Source: Notamacropus eugenii (taxonomy: Eukaryota > Chordata > Mammalia > Diprotodontia > Macropodidae). From it: DNA of 64,000 bases. Position numbers and translations under genes: made by a program. The DNA lies in assembly GCF_028372415.1 (NCBI RefSeq), contig NC_092875.1, positions 145,856,856 to 145,920,855 on the forward strand. The letters run 5' to 3'. Positions within the stretch are counted from its first letter, which is position 1. Each line of letters begins with the position of its first letter. The notes under the pieces were generated by a model. The model saw only the letters and a list, made by a program, of their open reading frames with translations, was not told the DNA's origin and did not search any database. Positions 46,155 to 57,410 of the stretch are shown piece after piece.

Positions 46155-46830
46155 TTTTCTTCTGACTTGGTAGAATCATAGAACTTTAGTCTTAGAAGGG
46201 ACTTGAATAGTCCCCTGCTCCAATCCATACCCCCCACAAAAATCTCTACTCTAATGTACCCTTAAAGTGATCATCCAGTTTTACCTTTAGTGAGGCAGGA
46301 AGTTGACTCCCTCCTGAGGCAGCCCATTCCTCTTATGGATACTTCTGTTTGTCAAGAGGTTTCTGGGGGCAGCTAGGTGGTTCAGTAGATCACTGGCCCC
46401 TGGAGTCATGAGGACTTGAGTTCAAATCTAGCCACAGACACTTGACACACTGTGTGACTTTGGGCAAGTCACCTAACCCCAATTGCCTTGCTTTCCCCCC
46501 AACAAAAAAACAAAAACAAAAACAAAAAACTCTTACATCCAAGAAAAATATCAAATGGTCACAAGTTAAAAAAAACAACCAAAATTATTTTTGGAAGAGC
46601 TTAAAAAAAAAAGAGGTTTCTCTTGATATCAAGACTAAATTCATTTGTATCTTCCACTCATTGCTCCTGATTCTTCCCTCTGGATTCAGGCAGAACTACG
46701 TTATCACATCCTTTTTCTCTATGTGGCAATCCATCAAATTCTTGAATAAAGTTATAATATTCCCCCTGAGTCTTCTTTTCTCTAGGTTAAGCACTCTCAG
46801 TTCATCAGATCAAAAGCCCCATAAGTTAGT
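46155..46830 (-). repeat. CR1/L3 LINE, reverse, split by a SINE
   Basis: AATCATAGAACTTTAGTC, CCTGAGGCAGCCCATTCC, then after the SINE CACTCATTGCTCCTGATTC and GAGTCTTCTTTTCTCTAGG. The halves are collinear in the reversed consensus. Confidence 0.85.
46365..46610 (+). mobile_element. Marsupial SINE with intact target duplication
   Basis: GGGGGCAGCTAGGTGGTTCA opens it, CCCCAATTGCCTTGC is in the middle, and it has A-rich internal (46500-46530) and terminal tails. The 11-mer AAGAGGTTTCT lies at 46354-46364 and again at 46611-46621, so the borders are exact. Confidence 0.92.
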
Positions 46831-46844
46831 GACAAACTGCAGAT

Positions 46845-46925
46845 ATTTAAATATTTATATACGTATATAAATATATAATATATATGTATACACACACATG
46901 CATGTGTTCATGCACACACATATAA
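46845..46925. repeat. TA/CA-rich simple sequence
   Basis: ATATTTATATACGTATATAA followed by ACACACACATGCATG units. Confidence 0.8.
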
Positions 46926-47513
46926 TCTAAAATGTAAACATTAGAGATAATTCTAAAGAAATGGCACAGTTGGAAACAGCTTACAAAAGTGCTCAGTGAT
47001 TTAAACATTTCAAAGGTAGCCTTTTTGCTCTATTTCCTGACCAACTGAATAAATATAGACTGCACATAGGATAAAACTCTCTTTCCTTACCCTTCCCTGC
47101 TCTTCTTCAAGAATACAGCAACAGGGAGGGAAATTATTTTGCTCTCATATCCATTCAAATGCATTAAACATAATTCTTGCTTCACCTAACTTGTGCCTCT
47201 CCCAGTAACAAATTTTACGGCCTTTGCATTTGGTGTTAGGGATCTTACTTAGATATTCTTTTCCTATGTACCTCAGTTGGTACATGGGGTGGTGGTAGTA
47301 GGAGGTTTCCCTGAGCTCATTTCTATGAGTGCTTGATAATATTAATTAATTGGTGGGTATTGCCACTTTTGTTAGAGATTACAACCCTTCTATATTTTTT
47401 TCTTCTTGTTCAATTCTTGTTTTTTCTTTGCATAAATCTTCTATAGAGGATACACCAAAGACTTCCTTCTTTTAATAACTCAGGAAAACTCATGTGGCAC
47501 ATATTTCCTCCAT

Positions 47514-47575
47514 ACAGGATGTCCCAAAAGTCTTAGTGTAGCTAAAAGCTATTAAAGGCTGGTTGGGCTGTTTTT
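47514..47575 (+). mobile_element. Mariner-like terminal repeat
   Basis: TACAGGATGTCCCAAAAGTC followed by TTAGTGTAGC and AAAAGC is a Tc1/mariner-type end next to TA. It mirrors the end at 7325-7365. No transposase relic was recognised downstream. Confidence 0.5.
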
Positions 47576-48384
47576 CTCCCTGTCTTAATCTTCTTCACCT
47601 CTTTGTTTAGCATATTAAGGACTTAGATGCTACAGTCCAAATGGGTTGGTGTCATTGTCATTAATGATGAAATCTGTTTGTTAAGGAAGAGAAGGGGACC
47701 TGTTGGAGACAATACCATTGTAAGGAGGTTGAGAGATCAAATCTCAAGATATCCAAAAGAGAAGTTCCTGAATCATTGCAAAAAGTTATAGATGGCATTA
47801 TGACCTCCAAAAAAGCCAATTCAGTAGACAATATGAGATCACAGACTTTGAGGTGTAGAAGGGGCCTTAGAGGTTATTATCTAGACTGATCTAGATAATT
47901 CTGCAGATAAGGAACTTGGGCCCTATTATGTGACAGTCCTCTGGCATAAGAGATGTCCTCTTGAGAGGACAGAGGTTCTCCTTCTGACCCTTGTTTTCTA
48001 GGACAGGGCTCAGAGTACCCAAGTCTCCATCCGGGTTATGACTGTCTGAGGACCAGGTTTATGTCTGAGGAAAGGCCCCTGGGTCAGCGAGAGATGATGG
48101 AGAAGATAAGCTCCTTAATAAATTCGAGTGCCACAAATAATATATCATAACAATGGGGGCCAGTTAAACATTCAGTTTTTATGAACAAATTATGGGAGAA
48201 GAAGAGGAAGGGAAGAGGGGAGAAGGGGATCTTATATATAAGCCAGAAATATAGATATTAACAGAATAAACTTACATTGGAGATCTCAGGGTATAGGTCC
48301 AATCAAGTGGTCCATTCAGATGGGAAAACTTGATCACATGGGAGTAGCATGCTCCTGAGGGGAGATACACTCCAAAGTACCTTT
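47576..48384. other. Intronic, one MIR3-like piece, possible LTR end
   Basis: GTAGAAGGGGCCTTAGAGG at about 47855-47875 belongs to a MIR3-like fragment (47826-47935). Around 48020-48160 an AATAAA (48117-48122) is followed by ATAACAATGGGGGCCAG. This is faintly like an LTR end with a primer-binding site, but it is too weak to call. Confidence 0.3.
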
Positions 48385-48387
48385 TTG

Positions 48388-48539
48388 CAGGTAGTTAGTA
48401 CAATGGATAGAGTGCTGGTCCTGGAGTCAAGAAGACTCATCTTCCTGAGTTCAAATCTGTCCTTACTAACTGTGTGACCCTGGCAAGTCACTTAACCCTG
48501 TTTACTTTAGTTCCTCATCTGTAAAATGAGCTGGAGAAG
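48388..48539 (+). repeat. Marsupial SINE, 3' part missing
   Basis: GCAGGTAGTTAGTACAATGG, CTGGAGTCAAGAAGACTCAT and GTAAAATGAGCTGGAGAAG. It stops abruptly where the next element begins with TGTAAC. Confidence 0.85.
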
Positions 48540-49070
48540 TGTAACACTGATCACAACAGCACACCTAAGGGCTGCTGCTGTGAATATATAGGGTTGAATT
48601 GCACAGTATAATAAGCATTCTGTTTATTCAGAATTGAACCTTATAACATAGAACTAAAACATAACAACGTAGAAAAAACATATCACAGTATACCCCATAA
48701 CACTCAGTATGTCACACAGCACATATAATTGCATCCAGCATATACTCCACCCCTAGATCACAATAGGTTACAGTCCCCTATTCCAAGCACAGTGCTCAAG
48801 TAAAGTCCTTTATCTTGACTGGAGGCTGATTTCTAACCCCCCACACTCCACCTCCATGGGCTCTCACCTGGGTTCACATGAAGGCAGCTCTCTGCTCCTG
48901 CTCCTTGTCTCAGCCCATGATAGTTATCTGTCCAGTACTGAATGGGAACAGAAAGAAGTTAACATATTTCTTGACTGTGCACAGTACCTTTACAAAAATA
49001 TGACCATGTATTGAGGAATTAAAAACCTCACAAACAAATATTGAAGACCAGAAATAGTTAACATATTCAT
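48540..49070 (-). mobile_element. Possible LTR of an endogenous retrovirus, reverse
   Basis: The left border is sharp: SINE text ends and TGTAACACTGATCACAAC begins, so on the minus strand the element ends in GTTACA (TG...CA borders). On that strand an AATAAA sits about 100 bases before this end. No coding region is attached. The right border is undefined and the SINE 3' half was not found beyond it. Solo LTR is my best reading. Confidence 0.4.
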
Positions 49071-49512
<442 letters not shown>

Positions 49513-49524
49513 TAAGGACTAATC

Positions 49525-49678
49525 AGTCAGTAAATATTTATCAAGTATCTGTTTGGCATAATATACTGTTCCAGGCACTGTGCTAAATGTTGGAGATAAA
49601 AATATGAAAAAGAAAGACAGTTTATGCCCTGGAGGAGCTTACAATCTAATAGGGACTGGGAACGGTAATTAAATCAGC
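49525..49678 (-). repeat. L2 LINE 3' end, reverse
   Basis: AATCAGTCAGTAAATATTTA, CCAGGCACTGTGCTAAATG and CTGGAGGAGCTTACAATCT. It starts only about 20 bp after exon 2. Confidence 0.88.
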
Positions 49679-49689
49679 ACCACTTGTAA

Positions 49690-49908
49690 TATTGTTTACT
49701 TGTTTTTCAGTCATGCTCAACTCTCTATTCCCCTATTTGAGGTTTTCTTAGCAAAGATACTAGAGTAGTTTGCCATTTTCTTCTCCAGCTCATTTTATAG
49801 ATGAGGAACTGAGGTAAATAGGATGAAATGACTTTTGCAAGATCACAGAGCTAGTAAGTGTCTGAGGCCAGGTAAGCATAGACTCCTGAGTCACTTTACT
49901 ACGGACCT
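49690..49908 (-). repeat. Marsupial CORE-type SINE, reverse
   Basis: TGAGGTTTTCTTAGCAAAGA, CTTCTCCAGCTCATTTTATA and CACAGAGCTAGTAAGTGTCT in reversed order. The head is truncated. Confidence 0.85.
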
Positions 49909-49980
49909 TTAAATTATTAAGAAGAACTACTTCTTGGGTCCAGCCATTTAATTAGGTTTGTATTCCTCTAATTTTAGCCT

Positions 49981-50224
49981 AGGCAGCTAGGAGATACAGT
50001 AGATAGAGTGCTGGATCTTGGAGTCAGAAAGACTCATTTTCCTAAATTCAAATCTGACCTCAGATACTTACTAGCTATGTGACCCTGGGCAAGTCATTTA
50101 ATTCTCTGTCTCAGTTTACTCATCTGTAAAATGAACCAGAGAAGAAAATGGCAAACTACTCCAGTATCTTTGCCAGGAAAACCCTAAATGGGGTCACAAA
50201 GAGTCAGACATGATTGAACAACAA
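49981..50224 (+). repeat. Marsupial CORE-type SINE, full length
   Basis: AGGCAGCTAGGAGATACAGT, CTTACTAGCTATGTGACCC, GTATCTTTGCCAGGAAAACC and GATTGAACAACAAAG. Confidence 0.93.
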
Positions 50225-51254
50225 AGTGAAGCCTGCATCTCTCCATCTTTTCTACCAGAATAATGTAAAAAACTTTGTCAAATGTTTTGATAAAATCTAG
50301 GTAAAAACTCTTTTTCTAGAGTTCCTCTGATCTGCCAGCCCAGGAACTCCATCTATTAAAAAAATCAGGTTAGTCTGGCATGCCTTCTTTTGGATTCTGA
50401 AGCCACACCTCATTTTAATGATCACTACTTCTCCTTTTAGATCTGTTTCTGGAATTCTTTATCTCTTTCCTCTTTCTGTTCAGATGCTGCATTTTCATAC
50501 GCAAATAAAAGAGTTGCTTCTGTTCCTATCCTTATCACTCTTATACAAATGATTTCCAGCTTTATGTCTCTCTACCCCTTCTAGATTTTGGATTTCCTTT
50601 CATGAGTAGATCTTCATGTGTCAATATACCTTTGAGGGCCACAGTCTAGTTGTGGGCTTAATTCCACCAAGACTCAGTGATACCACGGAGGTCACATTTG
50701 CCCCTTTGAGTATAGGTCTTCAGCTTGCTTGTCTCTGTGTAAAGACGTGGCTTTGTCTTCAAAAACAAAGGACAAATCCATGGACTTTTTTTAAAATCAG
50801 CTCTTTTCTTAGATTTGTGTCTCCTGTGAATTTCTGGTTGCTTCTACTGCTATTTTCTCCTTTCTATATTGTTTCCACTCTCTATGGTATCTAGCTGGGT
50901 AGATATACACAGGCAATTTTCTTCCACCCCCTTCCTTTGTAATTTAAGACTCGTTGAATGAAAATTGCAAGAATTCAGGAAAATGCATCATTACCAGCCT
51001 TTGTTACACATACTTCATCCTTCATCAGGAGTCCTTCATTCCTATATTTCATTTTCAAGGTTTGAGAACGATCCAAATGCCATTCACATACACTGTCTTC
51101 CTAATGAGTTATTCATTTCCCAAATCTTTGTTTTTCTTTTGGAGTCCTTGCCATTGATTAGTAGCAGTGAAGAAAAGACCCCTAAAGGCTCCTGGAATTT
51201 TTGCTTTGTTTGCTTGTTGTTGTTCAAGACTTCATAATCATTACCAGTGTCTTT
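50225..51254. other. Intronic, mostly unrecognised
   Basis: A LINE-tail-like patch lies around 50600-50780 (GGGCCACAGTCTAGTTGTGG, GTCTTCAAAAACAAAGGAC). I cannot name it. No exon is supported; the overlapping frames at 50954-51237 lack recognisable content. Confidence 0.3.
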
Positions 51255-51625
51255 AGAGACAGTGTGGAATAGATTAGTGGGTAGAGCGCTGGATTCAGAC
51301 ACTGGCAAGTCACTTAACTTCCCTGTTCCTCAGTTTCCTCATATGTAAAATAAGGAATTAATGGTTTCTCATATCCCTTTCAGTACTAAATATACAATAT
51401 TTATATCATAATAATTTTTGTCTATGTGAACTGCTAGAAAACAGTAGTAGACATCTGGTTTGATATGCTCTTATGATCATAGGTATAGAACTGGAAGGAC
51501 CTTAGAGGTCTAGTGCAGCCCCATGATTTTACAGGCAAGGAAATGGAGGCCCAGGGAGGTCAAGTCATTTACTTTAGGTCAGATAGATAGTAGGTGTTAG
51601 AGGCAGAATTTGATCCTAAGATGTT
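51255..51625. repeat. MIR fragment (forward) then MIR3 fragment (reverse)
   Basis: GGGTAGAGCGCTGGATTCAG and CCTCAGTTTCCTCATATG are a deleted forward MIR (51258-51365). GGAAGGACCTTAGAGGTC and GGAAATGGAGGCCCAGGGAG are a reversed MIR3-like piece (51470-51624). Confidence 0.7.
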
Positions 51626-52024
51626 GTAGCAGTAAGCACTCCTGCATACACAGGAGGGCCCACTGTACAGGTTTCTTAGATTTGCTTTTCTAATATATAT
51701 ATATATATATATAATTACCAGAGAGAGAAGCACCAACATTTGGGCTTTCAAAGCCAGGGTGGCTTCTTAAAACAGCTTTCCAGAGTCTCATCTGGCACAT
51801 GAACCTTCTTCCAAAAACTAAGCCCCAAAGCAAAACCACACCTCAGAGTATATACACTCTTTTCAGAGCCAGAGGGCCGGACCTCTTGTGACCAGTGCCT
51901 CACCAGCAATCAGCAAAAGGTGTGGGTCTTCATAGAAAACAAGACTCCCCCAATCAAGCCTCCCTCAATAGCCCCATTTGAGGCCTATCAATGGGCAGGG
52001 AAGATTTTTAACTCCCATTATAGT
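51625..52024 (-). mobile_element. Solo LTR-like element, reverse (copy A)
   Basis: Read on the minus strand it aligns along nearly its whole length with 53276-53831. Shared blocks are GAGTTAAAAATCTTCCC, CCCTCTGGCTCTGAAAAG, a GTATATACTCTGAGG promoter-like block, TGTTGGTGCTTCTCTCTCTG and CTGTACAG near the end. It lacks a middle segment present in the other copy and has an AT run at 51688-51716. The borders fit TG...CA. No retroviral genes are attached. Confidence 0.8.
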
Positions 52025-52764
52025 TGTCTTGTTTAAGTGGCAATGTTAGTTTCACTGTACCTTACTGCCCCCAAATCTCTGGTATCTCTGTCACCTCTTA
52101 GGGACATTTGCCATCTAGAAAGCAAACCTCTCTATTACTGTTATCTGATCAACAAATATTCACCTCACTTCACCAATGAGTGACCTAACATCACTTAATA
52201 ATATTAAAAACAACAATAATAACAAGTTATGTGGAATGAACTTTACATATGCTATTTCATTTGTTCCTCACAACTCTACAGTTACTATTAACTCCATTTT
52301 ACAGGTAAAGAAATGGAGGCTAGGAAAGACTAGTTGATTTGCCCAGGGTCAGACAGCTAGAAAGTGCTTGGGGCCTTTATTGGATGATCTCCTACCTAAC
52401 AGTCCCTCAGATCCATATTGTCATTTCTTGAAGAAAAACTAGCTGCTTCCTCCAGAGATGGTCCAGCTCCTGTCTTTTCAGTAGGAGTCTCCTATCTGTG
52501 TCTTACTTCCAATGTTCAGTGTTTATTTAGTTCTTCCATTTATCTTGTCCCATTTTTTCTTCCTTCATACATAAGATCCCCCTGTACCTCTCCAGACACA
52601 TTTTATTCTCTCCTACCTCCCCCATTTAGCCTTTTTCAGTTTATTTTTAAAGCAGTTCATTTTCATACATACCGCAGAATTCTTCACCTTCTTCTAGAAG
52701 TCTCCTTCAGCTTGAGTCTAAATCCTCCTTCTTCTCTTCAGGTCTTTACCTCTTTCCTTTATAG
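52025..52764. other. Intronic, MIR copy plus unrecognised sequence
   Basis: A reversed MIR lies at about 52215-52375 (CTCCATTTTACAGGTAAAG, CAGGGTCAGACAGCTAGAA). The stretch 52376-52764 is pyrimidine-rich with no recognised repeat, and the 119-codon frame there has no known product. Confidence 0.5.
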
Positions 52765-52905
52765 GTCTCAAGTATAAATCCTGATTGAGCCACTTCATGG
52801 GAAATCTAATCTCTCTGGGCCTCAGTTTCCTCATCTACAAAATGAGAGGTTAGACTACATGACCTCTAAGGTCCTTTGCATATTTAAATCCATGACTCTA
52901 TATGG
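52765..52905 (+). repeat. MIR-related SINE
   Basis: TCTCTGGGCCTCAGTTTCCT and CATGACCTCTAAGGTCCTTT give the core and tail. Confidence 0.75.
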
Positions 52906-53164
52906 GAGGAGGGGAGGATGAGAAATACCTAAGAACAACTTCAATGACATCTGTTCTACACCCATAACCAATACCAGGAGAATCTCATAGCCCAGGAGGT
53001 AATCAGCAGGCAACTGTGGGTCTTTTTTCCCTCAGGGCAAAGACACCCATAATTTTTAAGTCAGGGCCCTCGGAATTCCATCAACTTGAACCTGTTTCAA
53101 GAATTTGCAAATGCCCTATAAAGGCTACCTGCCTCTTCTCTTTAAGGATCAATGATACAGTGAA

Positions 53165-53275
53165 TTTCCATTTAGAAATGAATAAATATACTAGGTACTA
53201 TGCTAAATACTAGGGAATATGTATGAAAAGCAAAGCAGACCAGGCTTTCAGTCTTAAGGAATGTAATATTAATTA
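53165..53275 (-). repeat. L2-like fragment, reverse
   Basis: ATACTAGGTACTATGCTAAA and GTCTTAAGGAATGTAATATT fit a worn reversed L2 3' end cut by the LTR at 53276. Confidence 0.45.
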
Positions 53276-53831
53276 TGTTAATGAGAGTTAAAAATCTTCC
53301 CCACCCATTGATGGGCCTGACCATTGAGAGAAGGTTGATTAGGGGAGACCCTCACCTTTTGTCAGTTTCTAAAGAGGCACTGGTTCTCCAGGGTTCTCTG
53401 CCCTCTGGCTCTGAAAAGTGTATATATACTCTAAGGTGAGGTTTTACTTTGGGGCTTACTCATTGGAAATATTTGTTTGGCCAAAGGAGACTCTGGGCAG
53501 CCACTAAGGAACACCCAGCTTTGAAAACTCAGATGTTGGTGCTTCTCTCTCTGGTAACTATATATGTACAGTCAGACAATTGGATCTGTCTGTGGATCTG
53601 TGATGTATTGCTTCTGGTCAGACAGTTGGAAGCCCTGTCTGTTGGTCTTTATTTCTCTGTATTTTCTCTTAAGTACAGAGTGTTGACTTTTTCCCCTGAA
53701 TTCAGTGAATGATATATGTGTTTGATAAAGGTGATTGTTGACCCCTCAAAAGTTGCTTTCCTTTTGGAAAAGCAGATCTAAGAACCTGTACAGCAGGCCC
53801 TCCTGTATATGCCATGGTCCTTGCTGATACA
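53276..53831 (+). mobile_element. Solo LTR-like element, forward (copy B)
   Basis: It begins TGTTAATGAGAGTTAAAA and ends GCTGATACA. It has GC-poor flanks and a TATA-like GTGTATATATACTC about 135 bases in. Downstream is the segment missing from copy A (53580-53750). The last block, AAGAACCTGTACAGCAGGCC, is shared with copy A. About 556 bp. I see no clean target duplication. No coding remnants are attached. Confidence 0.8.
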
Positions 53832-53972
53832 TGGAGTTAACATTTCTAAGAGGGAAAAGCAGCACATATAATGGAGTAGAAGCCAAGGAAAGGTGCTTTG
53901 GTGAGGGGAGTGAAAGGGATTATAAATTGAGTCATAGAACAAATATTTGACATGTTCTTTTGAAGAATGGTA

Positions 53973-54212
53973 GGGCAGCTACCAGGTCTGGAGTCAGGAA
54001 GACTCATTTTCTTTAGTTCAAATCTGGCCTCTGACACTTACTAGTTGTGTTATCTTGGAAAAGTCATTTGATCCTATTTACCTCAGTTCCTCATCTATAA
54101 AATGAGCTGGAGAAGGAAATGCAAATCACTCTAGTATCTTTACTAAGAAAACTTAAGATAGGGGAATGGAGAGTTGAGCATGACTGGAAAAGAAAGAAGC
54201 AACATTACCAAA
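53973..54212 (+). repeat. Marsupial CORE-type SINE
   Basis: GGTCTGGAGTCAGGAAGACT, GAGCTGGAGAAGGAAATGC and AGTATCTTTACTAAGAAAAC. The head is shortened. Confidence 0.88.
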
Positions 54213-55608
54213 GGTGCTGATTTAACTATTGCTCCCAGAGCCAAGAAATGGAAAAATAGAGTGGGGAGGGGAGGTTTACAGGGAAAGGGATAGATTTGTA
54301 AGAGTATAGCATGAAGTGACTGGGTTGGGCAAGAAATGATGAAGACTCTCCAGTCAAGACCCAGGGCCTATCCTCTTCTACCATATACCCTCTTGGAAAT
54401 TGAATAATTCATCAATTTCATTGTTTCCTATTAATAAAACTGTTCCAGTTCCAGTAGTCCTAGCCTCTCTGAGAAAAGTCCCCCTTGACTTCATCCCTAC
54501 TCTTCTTCCTCAGGTGCTCTGGCTCAGCAAGCTTTTTAAAAATAGCACCCACTCAATAAATTTGAACACTACAAGAATACCAGGCAAATCAAAATAGGTT
54601 GTGCTTGAGCACAGATTATGTAAGATTCTGTCATTCTTGCTTCCTGAGGCAGAAAATCAAGCTCTTGATTAAGTGAGATCTCATATCTCCTAGTCACAGA
54701 ATAGGTGGCGATTATTTCTTTTCTGTACCACATTTGGATCATTTAATATTCTGTTGATTCCAAATTCCCTACACAATTTTAGTAGAATGTGATTCTGTAT
54801 TTCATGTCTTAAAAACTATTGTGTAGGCTTTTTGTTTCCTAGTAGACAGTCATTATACATTGCCTTCAAGACTTTGCTTCTCAGTAGTGGAAAGCCCTTG
54901 ATTTCAATTAATTATTTATTAAAAAAAAATAAAACAAACAATAAAAGATGATCCACTACGAGGCCTCTAGTAGGTTTTCCAGTTTTAATTTTCTAAAAGC
55001 AGTTGAACAACTTGCTAGTCAAAAGCAGAAGCAGAAAATGGATTATTTTTTTGTCTTTGAAATTTTTCTCTATGCTGGCCAGGTGCCCTAATACTGATCA
55101 ATTACCCTGCTACCAATCTGGATGATCAAGGATCCCTTGGCAGGTACCCCTTCCCAGAGAACTTTGCCTGAAGGCAGGATATAGACCAAGTGACCTCATA
55201 CATTTCTGTCCAACTCTATTTCTTTGACTGTCTTTCACCAATGTATCATGAGCATTCGTGACACAGTACATGATATACATAATACGGGCCCTGAGGGAAA
55301 GGATCCAAGACATATCCATGTATTTTGTAAGAGGCTTAATAAATAATACATGTGAAGGAAAGGTACTCTACACATAAAAGATATTGTTGTAATAATATGA
55401 AATGAAGACATATCCACTTGACCTTATAGATTTTTAAAATTGTTATATTTTCAGCCTATAAAATATTCCCTAGTCCTCCTCTCACTGATTAGTGTTACTG
55501 CAGTTCTGAAGGCAATGAACATTTCAGATGCTTAAAAGTATGGGGCAGTATATTCAATTTTTAAAAATCTTACCCAAAATAGTCATAGTATCTGACTAAA
55601 CATTTGTG
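54213..55608. other. Intronic, nothing recognised
   Basis: About 1.4 kb with no repeat family or exon that I can support. Confidence 0.35.
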
Positions 55609-55805
55609 ATTGAATATCCTAGAGCTATAGATTAAGAGCTAGAGATCATCTGTTCCAATCCCTTCATTTTACAGATGAGAAAACTGAAACTTGGATTAAA
55701 ATACCACTTAGGCAAAAAGTTTGGTGACTTGTCCAAGGTTCACACAAGAATTATATACCAGGGTTGGGAGTTGAATCCGGGGTCTCCTGATTTAAAACCA
55801 AACTT
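55609..55805 (-). repeat. MIR3-like SINE, reverse
   Basis: CATTTTACAGATGAGAAAAC, TGACTTGTCCAAGGTTCACA and GTTGAATCCGGGGTCTCC follow reversed order. Confidence 0.7.
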
Positions 55806-56135
55806 TTTTTCCCCCTAGTGTTCCAGTTTATATAAATATTCACACATTAAATAAATAACCTTTATCAAGGCTTTTAACTGACAAATTATACTGTTGATTT
55901 GGAACTCAACTGCTTACATTTATTAAAAAAAAAATACATAGATAAGAGTTTCCCAGCGGTAAAGGACAAAAACTGGCCAAAGGTCAGGGACAAAAAAAGT
56001 CTGAGTGAAAGGCTGGTAGAAATTCCAAGAGTGGAAGCCAGCAAGTCACTCAATGGAATGTAAATTTACCCAGTTGGTTTCAGTTTCAGTAGGTGTTATT
56101 ATAAAACAAATCATCTTTAGGATCAAAGGGAAGAC

Positions 56136-56219
<84 letters not shown>

Positions 56220-56909
56220 AGAAATAGAGTCCTTTATCTTAGAAATTGACACTTGGATTATACTGGATATTTGCAAGGCATATAACAATTGATAGCTAGC
56301 TACTAGAATGGCCATAGGACTGTAGCATCATTGAACTCAGGAAAGCCAGACAATGAAGCTACAATAAACACAGGACTATAACAAAGACAAGAGATTAAAC
56401 TCTAGGTGCACACAGCAAAGGCACTGCAAATTGTGGTAAACAATAAATTAGGTGGGATTATGAGGGATGAATGAATGACTTGAGGAAAAAAATAGGGGAC
56501 ACGAGGTACCTGAAGGCATCATGGGGGCAGGGTGGGGAGTGGAGTGGAAGATGGCTTTATGAATATGTTACCTTGTGTTCAGACACTAAAGGAGGACTTG
56601 GGCCATATACAGTGTCCCAGAGGCACCTTTACATTGTCCACTCTGACACTGTCACTGTATTATTTAAGTATCACTTCATATTACCTGGCAAACTGCATAG
56701 GCTCTTTCTATCATCCTTTCAATTTAAAATTTGAATCCAAATGTTTACTTGTATCCCTATGTCCCTCCCAGAATGCAGCGTTACTTAGAAATAAGACCAA
56801 ATATTTTGATGAGAAGAATTTACTAAATCTTTTAAGTTACAAGGGGACAGAGGGATAATTTTTGATCTTGGGGAGGATCTTGTTGATAATTGCATTTCCC
56901 TCATTTTCC
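55806..56909. other. Intronic, GA microsatellite, otherwise unrecognised
   Basis: A GA run spans about 56137-56218. The rest holds no recognised repeat or exon; the frames at 56471-56858 lack recognisable content. Confidence 0.4.
56137..56218 (+). repeat. (GA)n microsatellite
   Basis: Near-pure GA run with one GAAAGAG interruption near its end. Confidence 0.97.
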
Positions 56910-57112
56910 ATAAGGAGCAGCATCTTATAGTGGATAGAGAACCAGCCTTGAAACCAGGGAGACCTGAGTTCAAGTCCTACTTCTGATCCATATTAGCTGT
57001 GTGACCCTGGGCAAGTCACTTAGCATCTTAATGCTCTAGGCAACTCTCTAAGACTCTAAATTGCAAAGAAAGTGCCACCTTGAATTGGTAGAGAGAATTT
57101 TCTCTTTTGAGG
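56910..57112 (+). repeat. Marsupial MIR-type SINE
   Basis: GGAGCAGCATCTTATAGTGG, GACCCTGGGCAAGTCACTTA, CTAGGCAACTCTCTAAGACT and TTGGTAGAGAGAATTTTC. It ends about 120 bp before exon 3. Confidence 0.85.
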
Positions 57113-57230
57113 TTTCCCTCTATAATGAAATCACAGTTCCAGCTCTTACTCTCCTTGTTTTGGATATCCTATTTTAGAGAGTGATGGGTATTATTTGGGT
57201 TCAAGAACAGTTCTATTTGTTCCCTTTCAG

Positions 57231-57410
57231 GTCAAAGAAGAAATGAAAACTCTAACACAAAATAAGGGTGTTAACTCTTTCAAGATGTTTATGGCTTATA
57301 AAGACCTGTACATGGTTAGAGACCCAGAGCTATATGCAGCTTTTTCTCAGTGCAAGGAAATTGGGGCAGTTGCTCAAGTCCATGCTGAGAACGGAGACTT
57401 GATTGCTGAG
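57231..57410 (+). CDS. DPYS: DPYS exon 3 (codons 142-201)
   Basis: A 180 bp, phase 0-0 exon with CCCTTTCAG before and GAG|GTGAGT after. It reads [20 protein letters not shown], then MAYKDLYMV, and ends [11 protein letters not shown]. Lys159 in NSFKMF is the lysine carboxylated in this family to bridge the two zincs. His192 in QVHAEN is a metal ligand. Both fall at exactly the family numbering when exons 1-3 are joined. Tyr164 in MAYK lies in the substrate-site segment. The open frame runs past both splice sites, which is incidental. The frame is intact. Confidence 0.97.

Noticed and set aside
48020..48160. LTR end with primer-binding site (AATAAA then ATGGGGGCC)
   Set aside because: Only a few bases fit. 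No paired LTR or internal retroviral sequence is present, so it is not called as a feature.
50954..51237. Overlapping frames of 67 and 90 codons
   Set aside because: No recognisable domain, no splice context fitting DPYS, and located between repeats in intron 2.
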